Positions 7,470-12,797 of a DNA stretch of 12,797 nt are shown here, piece by piece. Where the stretch lies: the NCBI GenBank assembly GCA_023135745.1, contig JAGLSM010000016.1, positions 1 to 12,797 on the forward strand, given 5' to 3'. A program made the position numbers and the translations under genes. The first letter of the stretch is position 1; every line of letters begins with the position of its first letter. Below the pieces are notes generated by a model. It did no database searches. It was not told the DNA's origin and saw only the letters and a list, made by a program, of their open reading frames with translations. The DNA comes from Spirochaetota bacterium (GTDB taxonomy: Bacteria; Spirochaetota; JAGLSM01).

Positions 7470-8009
7470 CTAGTTTACAAAAACAACCGCGGTCCTTCCA
7501 CCAAATTCATCATCAACATACTGATTTGCATGTGAATCATGCAGAATCCTTTTATTATTTATCACAAAAGCATATTTATACAGCTGACCGGCCTTAAGCA
7601 CCTTTTTAATAACCCAATGTCCATTGACCTTCTTCAGGCAATCCGAATTTTTCTTCCAGCTGTTAAAATCACCGACAAGACACACAGTCTTTGCACCGGG
7701 ATAACTCGTCTTGAACGATACAAGCCTGCTTCCTTCAGGAAAAGGAGCATCTGTTCCTGATGACATCCTTATTAAAAAAACTCCGGCAAATAAAAGAATA
7801 AATACAGCGGTTATTCCTGCAAGTCTTTGCCTTATTGGGAATTGGAACCAGTCTAATGACCATCTTTTTTTTATTTGTTTTTTATTATAAATATCAGTCA
7901 TAATCCGGTCTTCAAGGGATCGTGACACATTTGAATCTATACTAATACCGGCGTTTATAAAGCTCTCAAAGAGCTTTTTATCATCTTTTGGCGGATAATT
8001 TTTTTTCAT
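7470..8009 (-). CDS. Anti-sigma-factor-like membrane protein with external glycogen-binding (CBM48/AMPK-beta-like) domain
   Basis: This is a 179-residue single-span protein. Residues 1-60 are cytoplasmic, charged and helical (KKLFESFINAG, LEDRIMTDIY), with no Cys/His zinc motif. A hydrophobic span follows at about 63-80 (LAGITAVFILLFAGVFLI). The outer part (95-179) is an immunoglobulin-like E-set/CBM48 fold: VSFKTSYPGAKTVCLVGDFNSW with W118, W132 in GHWVIKKVL, YKYAFVINN (144-152) and a closing DSHANQYVDD..GGRTAVVFVN. That is the signature of the AMPK-beta/isoamylase N-terminal glycogen-recognition family. The gene starts 12 bases after the sigma factor and its AAGAGG ribosome site overlaps the sigma stop codon, the classic sigma/anti-sigma layout. 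I infer that the N-terminal segment holds the sigma factor and the outer fold senses a glycan or protein. The domain call is firm; the anti-sigma role comes from context. Confidence 0.85.
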   Translation of the reverse strand: MKKNYPPKDDKKLFESFINAGISIDSNVSRSLEDRIMTDIYNKKQIKKRWSLDWFQFPIRQRLAGITAVFILLFAGVFLIRMSSGTDAPFPEGSRLVSFKTSYPGAKTVCLVGDFNSWKKNSDCLKKVNGHWVIKKVLKAGQLYKYAFVINNKRILHDSHANQYVDDEFGGRTAVVFVN

Positions 8010-8021
8010 ATTCTTACCTCT

Positions 8022-8630
8022 TTAAAATGTACAAAAATCTTTAAAAAATGTTTCACTTTCAGGATTTTTTCTTATCAGATTTAATACTTCTTCCCTTGCC
8101 CTTTTAAGATGCGTTTTTACCGTATTATCAGGCAAATCCAGTATTTCCGCAATTTTTTTTATATTCAGATCCTCAAAATAATGCAGCACAAGCACAATCC
8201 GGTATTTATCTTTCATCTGTGAAAGAATTTTCATGACATTCTTTTTTATCTCACCGCTGAATATCTTATTCTGACCTGTATTGTCATCCTTTCCAATTGA
8301 GTCTATTGCATTATCCGAATTATGAAAAAACGATATATGTCTCCGCTTCTTTTTTAAATGATTACGTATCGCGTTTACAGAAATGGTGTAAAGCCAGGTA
8401 TGAAATTTTTTTTCAAGATTAAAGCGCTTAAGATTCTGATAAACAAGGTGAAAGATATCCTGCACCAGATCCTCAGCGTCTTCAATATCCGTGATACTCT
8501 TTAAAACCAGCCCGTAAATCATGTTTTTATATCTATCAACAATTTTTCTGAACTCCTCCGTTTTTCCGGAAAGAATATCTTTGATAATAAGCTGATCCTG
8601 TAAATTGTTTTTTTCCAGTAAATTTGTCAT
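8022..8630 (-). CDS. ECF-type RNA polymerase sigma factor
   Basis: This sigma-70 family factor of about 202 residues has only regions 2 and 4, as in the extracytoplasmic-function class. Numbering is from the TTG at 8642. Region 2 (about 28-100) contains FRKIVDRYKNMIYGLV, the conserved DAEDLVQDIF and FHTWLYTISVNAIRNHLKKKRR. Region 4 (about 135-190) contains the helix-turn-helix IKKIAEILDLPDNTVKTHLKRARE. The next gene encodes a membrane protein fitting its anti-sigma partner. Two starts are possible: TTG 8642 lies right at the end of the upstream hairpin's AT-rich tail, and ATG 8630 is the more ordinary codon. Neither has a good Shine-Dalgarno, and I prefer the ATG. No ECF-type (GGAAC) promoter is evident upstream, so autoregulation is not shown by the sequence. 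Confidence 0.92.
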   Translation of the reverse strand: MTNLLEKNNLQDQLIIKDILSGKTEEFRKIVDRYKNMIYGLVLKSITDIEDAEDLVQDIFHLVYQNLKRFNLEKKFHTWLYTISVNAIRNHLKKKRRHISFFHNSDNAIDSIGKDDNTGQNKIFSGEIKKNVMKILSQMKDKYRIVLVLHYFEDLNIKKIAEILDLPDNTVKTHLKRAREEVLNLIRKNPESETFFKDFCTF

Positions 8631-8640
8631 ATTTTCAGTC

Positions 8641-8693
8641 AAAAATATTAAGGAATCACAAAAAACAGTATGTAAGAATTTTGTGATTCCTTA
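8641..8693 (-). terminator. Perfect 15-bp hairpin between the exported protein and the sigma factor
   Basis: TAAGGAATCACAAAA (8649-8663) and TTTTGTGATTCCTTA (8679-8693) pair without mismatch around a 15-base loop. On the minus strand the stem is followed by ATATTTTT, so it can terminate transcripts of the exported-protein gene ending at 8709, 15 bases upstream. Because it lies just before the sigma start, it may instead, or also, act as an attenuator or operator for the sigma operon. Confidence 0.7.
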
Positions 8694-8708
8694 TCAGATT
8701 TAATCAAC

Positions 8709-9308
8709 CTAATCTTTATTTCCTACATCCGGTATCCCGGCTGTTGTACCGGCTGCTGTACCATGAGAACCACGGTCGGATCTTTCGTTTTGATATTGCT
8801 TTTTATAACGATGATGCATTTTGCTGCCATTTCCTGATTTAAGAGCCGTCCCATTATGAATCCGGATATTGGCCATCATACGTTTCATTATCCGTTCCGC
8901 TATATTTTTAATGTTTCCGCTTTTTTTCATTTCCTTGTACATCAACATATACATATTTCTTGTAATCTGTTTTTTAGATGACCCGTTTTTCTTCATTACA
9001 TCGCTATAGTAATTTCCAGCAGCCATCACCCGCGCAATTTCACCAACTTGAATCCCAAAACGTTTACAAATACGTAGAATGTTATCTACAGCTGCATTGT
9101 TAAGACAAAATTTGTTTTGTTTCTTCTTTTTTATCTCTTTTCTCAGCTGTTTCATAACTGCTTCAGCGTCCTGTCTGTTTATTCTCAGTCTATGCTGTAA
9201 TTTCAGAATAAGCTTTTCCTGTTCCGGAATCCGGAGATCTTCAGCAAATGTAAGAGTTCCTAAAAAAACCAGTATAAGAAAAACTGATATGGTATTTAAA
9301 CTTCTCAT
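8709..9308 (-). CDS. Small basic exported protein of unknown function
   Basis: This 199-residue protein is not recognised. A signal peptide (MRSLNTISVFLILVFLGTLTFA, cleavage about residue 22) precedes a strongly basic, helical body (INRQDAEAVMKQLRKEIKKKKQ; IARVMAAGNYYSDVMKKNG), then a low-complexity Lys/Met/His and Gly/Ala/Thr tail (about 155-199) that is probably disordered. It has two cysteines (C68, C81). The start is 9308, not the longer-frame ATG at 9359: AGGAG lies 7 bases before 9308, the signal peptide begins there, and the candidate promoter overlaps the 9359 region. It stands just upstream of the ECF sigma gene in the same direction, with a hairpin between them. It may be a target of, or an accessory to, that regulatory cluster, but this is inference from position only. 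Confidence 0.75.
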   Translation of the reverse strand: MRSLNTISVFLILVFLGTLTFAEDLRIPEQEKLILKLQHRLRINRQDAEAVMKQLRKEIKKKKQNKFCLNNAAVDNILRICKRFGIQVGEIARVMAAGNYYSDVMKKNGSSKKQITRNMYMLMYKEMKKSGNIKNIAERIMKRMMANIRIHNGTALKSGNGSKMHHRYKKQYQNERSDRGSHGTAAGTTAGIPDVGNKD

Positions 9309-9349
9309 TGCTCTACTCCTAAAAAATATATTCGCGCCCTTCAAAACAA

Positions 9350-9378
9350 TATACAGCACTGTAATGGTTTAGTTTCAA
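9350..9378 (-). promoter_or_regulatory. Candidate promoter of the exported-protein gene
   Basis: On the minus strand, TTGAAA (9378-9373) is followed after 17 bases by TGTATA (9355-9350); an overlapping TATATT (9353-9348) at 19 bases is an alternative -10. Transcription would start around 9343, about 35 bases before the ATG at 9308, leaving room for its AGGAG site. The match is reasonable, not perfect. Confidence 0.45.
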
Positions 9379-9421
9379 AAACTGCGCCTTAATATTAAAA
9401 TTCTTTTAATGGAATTATAAA

Positions 9422-10222
9422 CTAAAAATACCTGTCTGTACAATAATTAATTAATTGGGGACGGAAGTGTATTAAAAAAAGTGATTTCAGGATTATTGAT
9501 AAACCGCCTGATTCTATTATTGACACAGGTCTTTTTTTATACACAAGCTCTGATGTACTCCCGGCCATACTGTACCCGCCAATAAAATCTGCTATAACAA
9601 GAAGGGGCCGAACAGTAGCAGACAAAGCAATTCTCTGAAATTCTCCGCATAACAATATCAAACGGTCTACAGCAGTGATAAGATGTGTACCGCGTTTACT
9701 CTCGGCAACCGAGTGTATTTCGTCAAGAATCACAGTCTCAATTCCCGTCAGCATGAGCCTGTTATTTTTTGAAGTTAAAAGGATATTCAGACTTTCCGGG
9801 GTAATAATCAGTATCTCAGGAGGCTTGCGGAACATTGTTCTTCTATCACGCTGCGATGTATCTCCGCTGCGGGTTAACACATTTATTGACGGAAAAGGCG
9901 CTCCTTCTTTCTCAAAGAGATCTTTTAATTGATTTAACGGCCGTAAGAGATTTTTTTGTATGTCGTTATTCAGAGCCTTCATCGGAGAAATGTAGATAAC
10001 TCTGGTTTGACCGCATGACCACTGCCCTGTTATAAACTGATTAATTGCCCACAGAAATGCGGTAAGCGTCTTGCCGCTTCCGGTTGGAGCTGTAGCAAGG
10101 ATATGTTCTCCCGCAGCAATTTTACTCCATGCCTGTTTTTGAATATCTGTAGGAATTCCTATTTCATTTTTGAACCATGTTTGAATCAGTGGATGAAATA
10201 ACTCAAGAACATTTTTCGACAT
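9422..10222 (-). pseudogene. Truncated Lhr-like DEAD/DEAH-box helicase (N-terminal fragment)
   Basis: The 266-residue frame carries only the first RecA-like domain of a large superfamily-2 helicase. It shows the Q-motif region IPTDIQKQAW (23-32), Walker A ATAPTGSGKT (43-52), motif Ia SPMKALN (79-85), SGDTS (119-123), TPESL (141-145), motif II DEIH (167-170) and motif III SAT (201-203). Lhr-type helicases run to roughly 800-1500 residues. Here motifs IV-VI and the C-terminal domains are missing, and homology fades after RPVSIIESGG (about 240). The last 25 or so codons read through a non-coding repeat (GGGGACGGAAGTGT in plus orientation at 9457-9470). The start at 10222 has AAGGA 7 bases upstream; the longer frame to 10294 merely translates another repeat. 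The fragment could bind ATP but lacks what is needed for unwinding, so I call it a remnant. Its remaining part is not in the window. Confidence 0.8.
9457..9470 (-). repeat. ACACTTCCGTCCCC repeat-like motif at helicase truncation
   Basis: On the minus strand the sequence reads ACACTTCCGTCCCC, preceded by a T-rich stretch and followed by AATTAATTAATTA. Its GC-rich core stands out against the AT-rich surroundings, and it sits where the helicase homology has ended. I recall similar words as part of dispersed elements (often near REP-associated or IS200-like transposases) in other genomes; there is only one copy here, so the assignment is tentative. Confidence 0.4.
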
Positions 10223-10230
10223 TTTAAATT

Positions 10231-10316
10231 CCTTCTTCGTGTCCTTAGCGTCTTCGTGGTTAATTTTTTTACTCTCAAATTTTTTTACAACCACGAAGAG
10301 ACTAAGAGCACAAAGT
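10231..10316. repeat. Inverted pair of CCACGAAG-type repeats
   Basis: The reverse complement of about 10231-10262 reads AACCACGAAGACGCTAAGG and on through CACGAAG; the plus strand at 10289-10315 reads AACCACGAAGAGACTAAG and on through CACAAAG. The arms share their first 11 bases exactly and most of the rest, around an AT-rich spacer of about 28 bases. The left arm supplies the AAGGA ribosome site of the helicase remnant. Translated repeats of this type (NHEDxKDTKKE) commonly appear as false N-terminal extensions. Confidence 0.7.
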
Positions 10317-10466
10317 TTTTTATATTTTTTACCTTATGAAATTATAGTGATACAATCATACAACAATCTGCAATAAATAAGCAATGATTTCGTCTTAAGA
10401 AGTAGGTCAACTACATTTGGCCTATTACATATTTTTTCAGGGAAAGGAATATAAGGAAAATGAAGT

Positions 10467-10486
10467 TTAAGAATAGCTATTCTTAA
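10467..10486. promoter_or_regulatory. Perfect 20-bp palindrome, possible operator
   Basis: TTAAGAATAG is followed immediately by its own reverse complement CTATTCTTAA, with no spacer. It lies about 35 bases upstream of a TATAAT hexamer, near where a -35 element or activator/repressor site would be, and 114 bases before the flavodoxin-like gene. A dimeric regulator site is the simplest reading; it is inferred from symmetry alone. Confidence 0.5.
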
Positions 10487-10520
10487 TTAACTATGAAAAA
10501 AAAGTGTCATCATATTAGAT

Positions 10521-10526
10521 TATAAT
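10521..10526 (+). promoter_or_regulatory. Candidate -10 element (TATAAT)
   Basis: A perfect TATAAT lies 75 bases before the flavodoxin-like start. No acceptable -35 occurs 16-19 bases upstream (that position is an A run), so if real it would need an activator, which could bind the nearby palindrome. Confidence 0.35.
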
Positions 10527-10600
10527 AAGGGTACCTCTATTAGCTTAATTTGAAGATACCCCTGTGGACAAACACCTGTTAAAAAAGAAGGAACTACGCA

Positions 10601-11095
10601 ATGAATGCTAAAAATAAAAAAGCACTGGTTATATATTACTCCCTTGAAGGGAATACAGAGATAATTGCTAAAAAAATCGCGGAAACCATAAAAGCTGACA
10701 TTTTATTTCTTAAGCCAAAAAAAGAAATGAAGAGCAAAGGCTTTATGAAATTCGTATGGGGCGGACGTCAGGTTATGTTAAAAAAAGAACCTGAGCTTCT
10801 TCCATTCGAAAAAAATCCGGAAGATTATGATATTCTGATAATAGGAACACCTGTCTGGATGGCTACCTTTACTCCGCCTCTACGCAGCTTTTTTAAATCG
10901 GTAAATCTAAATGGTAAAAAAGTATTGCTCTTTTGTACTCATGATGGAGGGCCCGGTAAAACAATAGAAAATATGTCAAAAATGCTCGGTGATGACGCAA
11001 ACATCCTCAGTACTATGGAATTTAACAGGGTAGCCAGAGAAAAAGAAATTAACTTAAAAAAATGTGAAGAATGGATTAATTCAATAAAATTTTAA
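10601..11095 (+). CDS. Flavodoxin-family protein
   Basis: A 164-residue cytoplasmic protein of flavodoxin fold, expected to bind FMN and carry electrons or act as a small oxidoreductase. The phosphate-binding loop YYSLEGNTE (12-20) directly follows the first beta strand (KALVIY), with S14, G17, N18 and T19 in the expected places. The second flavin-contacting loop is IIGTPVWMATFTPPLRSFF (80-98), with W86 likely stacking on the isoalloxazine. A third strand (KKVLLFCTHDGGPG) matches the flavodoxin_4-like group. The protein is near normal length, with no fused domains. GAAGGA lies 8 bases before the ATG. It is followed after about 100 bases by the inositol-phosphate synthase on the same strand, but no functional link is evident. 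Its redox partner is not in the window. Confidence 0.9.
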   Translation: MNAKNKKALVIYYSLEGNTEIIAKKIAETIKADILFLKPKKEMKSKGFMKFVWGGRQVMLKKEPELLPFEKNPEDYDILIIGTPVWMATFTPPLRSFFKSVNLNGKKVLLFCTHDGGPGKTIENMSKMLGDDANILSTMEFNRVAREKEINLKKCEEWINSIKF

Positions 11096-11193
11096 TGAAT
11101 ATTAATTAGATACTTTATGGAAAAAACATCATATTTTTTGTAGATTATATTATTCTAATTATTATTAATATGTTTATCAGCAGAGGAGTCATC

Positions 11194-12501
11194 ATGAAAA
11201 AAGCGATTGCATCAGCAAAAGGAAAACTGGTAGTATTTATCCCCGGAATGGGTTCTATAACCTCCACATTTCTGGCAGGAATCTTCAATATAAGAAAAGG
11301 TCTTTCAAAACCCTTTGGATCATTAACAGAAATGGGTCATATCAGACTTGGAAAGAGAACAGAGTCCAAACACCCAAAAATCAAGGATTTTGTGCCGCTA
11401 ACATCAATAAATGATCTTGAATTCGCAGGCTGGGATATTTTTGACCATAATATGTATAAAGCCGCCATAGATGCCGGAGTTATCAGATCAGAACACATCG
11501 ATCCTGTCAAAAGTGAACTTGAAGCCATCAAGCCGATGCCTGCAGTATTTGATTCCGAATATGTTAAAAATATCAGCGGACCAAATGTAAAAAAGGGCGT
11601 CAATAAAATGGATATGGCGCAGCAATTAATCGATGACATGAAAAAAGTAATGAAGGAAAAAGGCTCCGACCGCGCTGTAATGGTCTGGAATGCCTCAACC
11701 GAAGCTTACCATGCTCCAAGTGCTATTCATGAATCCCTTGAAGCATTTGAAAAAGCAATGAAAGACAATGATCCTGAAATTGCACCAAGCAGTATTTATG
11801 CTTATGCCGCCCTTACTCTGGGCATCCCATTCATAAACGGAGCTCCTAACTTTTCAGTTGATATAAAGGCAATTCAGGAACTTGCAAACAAGAATAAAGT
11901 ACCAATAGCTGGCAAGGACTGGAAGACAGGCCAGACACTTATGAAAACCATCATAGGCCCCGGATTAAAAACAAGACTGCTCGGTTTAAACGGATGGTTT
12001 TCCACCAATATCCTCGGCAACAGGGACGGAGAAGTACTGGATGATCCAAGCAACTTTAAAACCAAGGAAGTATCCAAACTTTCGGTACTTGACTCAATGC
12101 TCGATGCAGAACAGTACCCGGAACTATATGGCGATTATTACCACAAGGTAAGGATCAACTATTACCCTCCACGAGGTGATGAAAAAGAAGCCTGGGACAA
12201 TATAGATATTTTTGGATGGCTTGGAATGCCGATGCAGATAAAGATCAATTTTCTCTGCAGGGATTCAATCCTGGCTGCGCCTATTGTTCTCGACACTATT
12301 CAATTTATCGACCTCGCGCAGCGTGCCGGTTTTTATGGAACACAGGAATGGATGTCGTTTTATTTTAAGTCACCAATGGTAAAAGAAGGTTTAAAGCCGT
12401 ACCACGATATTTTTATCCAAAAGACAAAACTGGAAAATACTCTCAGACACATGATGGGCGAAGAATTAATCACCCGTCTTGGAAATGAATACTACGAATA
12501 A
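11194..12501 (+). CDS. ino1: Inositol-3-phosphate synthase (myo-inositol-1-phosphate synthase)
   Basis: A 435-residue NAD-dependent enzyme that converts glucose 6-phosphate to 1D-myo-inositol 3-phosphate (EC 5.5.1.4), the entry to inositol lipids, inositol solutes or related glycans. The N-terminal dinucleotide-binding segment is LVVFIPGMGSITSTFLAGI (12-30). The conserved family core follows: LGIPFINGAPNFS (209-221), the active-site block GKDWKTGQT..K (240-251), then WFSTNILGNRDGEVLDDP (268-285) and FKTKEVSK (288-295), with YYPPRGDEKEAWDN (323-336) near the end. The family usually has KSGQT; this one has KTGQT. Length is that of compact bacterial enzymes. The start at 11194 is chosen because GAGGAG (11183-11188) lies 5 bases upstream; the longer frame from 11170 would place that site inside the gene. 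No phosphatidylinositol or phosphatase gene is in view, so the product's fate is open. Confidence 0.93.
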   Translation: MKKAIASAKGKLVVFIPGMGSITSTFLAGIFNIRKGLSKPFGSLTEMGHIRLGKRTESKHPKIKDFVPLTSINDLEFAGWDIFDHNMYKAAIDAGVIRSEHIDPVKSELEAIKPMPAVFDSEYVKNISGPNVKKGVNKMDMAQQLIDDMKKVMKEKGSDRAVMVWNASTEAYHAPSAIHESLEAFEKAMKDNDPEIAPSSIYAYAALTLGIPFINGAPNFSVDIKAIQELANKNKVPIAGKDWKTGQTLMKTIIGPGLKTRLLGLNGWFSTNILGNRDGEVLDDPSNFKTKEVSKLSVLDSMLDAEQYPELYGDYYHKVRINYYPPRGDEKEAWDNIDIFGWLGMPMQIKINFLCRDSILAAPIVLDTIQFIDLAQRAGFYGTQEWMSFYFKSPMVKEGLKPYHDIFIQKTKLENTLRHMMGEELITRLGNEYYE

Positions 12502-12797
12502 TTGATTTTGTTGTTCCAACCTAACCCTATCCCTTCCCTCGTTCGCTGCGCAGGGAAGGGCAACTCAAAAATCATGATGTACATCCAAAATCTGAAAAAT
12601 TCTGTGTTCTATCAAATAGTTGGCTGATAATAGCTTTGAGAAAATGATCCGCGCAAACAAAGTATCATATAAGTGGTACACCCTCATTTTTTTGAAAAAT
12701 GCACTGTTTGAGTAGCAAATGATTCTATAAGCAAATAAATTTACATCAACAGACATGCTTCTTTGGGTAATTAATTAACATGATTATGTAGTTAGCT
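12502..12797. other. Non-coding right edge
   Basis: No credible gene is seen. A minus-strand open frame at 12565-12756 has no ribosome site and no recognisable protein features. The region contains a GC-rich hairpin (12531-12560) and a copy of the T-run plus GAAAAATGC word also found at 125-140. Confidence 0.55.
12531..12560 (+). terminator. GC-rich hairpin after inositol-phosphate synthase
   Basis: CCCTTCCCT (12531-12539) pairs perfectly with AGGGAAGGG (12552-12560) around a 12-base loop, 30 bases after the stop codon. A run of C-rich words precedes it. No T tract follows, so it is not a textbook intrinsic terminator. It may stabilise the mRNA end or be a REP-like dispersed repeat. Confidence 0.45.

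Larger units (their letters stand above)
10317..10600. other. Non-coding region upstream of the flavodoxin gene
   Basis: No gene is evident. The region holds a perfect 20-bp palindrome (10467-10486), a TATAAT hexamer (10521-10526) and a short GGGTA/TACCC inverted pair (10529-10533 and 10557-10561) in what would be the leader. GAAGGA at the right end is the ribosome site for the gene at 10601. Confidence 0.55.

Noticed and set aside
9079..9372. Plus-strand frame of 97 codons with a Phe-rich hydrophobic start
   Set aside because: It is antisense to the Lys-rich exported protein; the Phe run is the complement of its Lys codons.
9422..10294. The helicase frame as an intact gene from 10294
   Set aside because: The first 24 codons translate a CCACGAAG-type repeat and the C-terminal helicase domain is absent.
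11096..11193. Separate promoter for inositol-phosphate synthase (TTGTAG with ATTATT)
   Set aside because: The hexamers match poorly in very AT-rich sequence and the implied transcription start is almost at the ribosome site; not strong enough to list.
12565..12756. Minus-strand open frame of 63 codons at the right end
   Set aside because: There is no Shine-Dalgarno, no recognisable domain or signal peptide, and it lies in AT-rich repeat-bearing intergenic DNA.

Overview
AT-rich bacterial DNA. Two predicted exported C-terminal-aromatic beta-barrels imply a Gram-negative cell envelope, and a large chemotaxis-receptor-like protein implies motility or related signalling. A spirochaete or a relative is my best guess from gene style (very AT-rich, soluble receptor-like coiled-coil protein, inositol-phosphate synthase), but nothing in the window is phylogenetically decisive. 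I see no rRNA, tRNA, CRISPR array or intact transposase.

Left third. A minus-strand pair encodes a sensor histidine kinase (REC-PAS-PAS-HisKA_3-HATPase) and a NarL/LuxR-type response regulator. The two reading frames overlap by 8 bases and a candidate hairpin terminator lies at the window's left edge. A 459-base intergenic region follows, holding degenerate inverted and direct repeats. Divergently, behind a near-consensus sigma-70 promoter (TTGACA-17-TATAGT), lies a soluble methyl-accepting-chemotaxis-like protein that looks internally duplicated.

Centre (minus strand, 4931-9378). The most interesting block is a tightly packed run: ECF sigma factor, then a membrane anti-sigma-like protein whose outer part is a glycogen-binding (AMPK-beta/CBM48-like) domain, then a basic exported protein, an outer-membrane barrel and, after a 99-base gap, a small outer-membrane barrel closed by a terminator. 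Upstream of the sigma gene is another small basic exported protein with its own candidate promoter, separated from the sigma gene by a perfect 15-bp hairpin. The working model is an envelope-signalling cluster in which a carbohydrate-binding-type fold outside the membrane controls a sigma factor that serves the downstream exported proteins.

Right third. A truncated Lhr-like DEAD/DEAH helicase (motifs Q to III only) is flanked by two different dispersed-repeat sequences and is probably a decayed gene. Next, on the plus strand, come a flavodoxin-like protein, preceded by a perfect 20-bp palindrome, and a complete myo-inositol-1-phosphate synthase. The right end is non-coding and contains a strong GC-rich hairpin.

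Several start codons were moved downstream from the longest open frame because a Shine-Dalgarno sequence or a signal peptide indicates the internal start (3166, 6764, 9308, 10222, 11194). The sigma factor (8630) and kinase (2697) starts are less certain.
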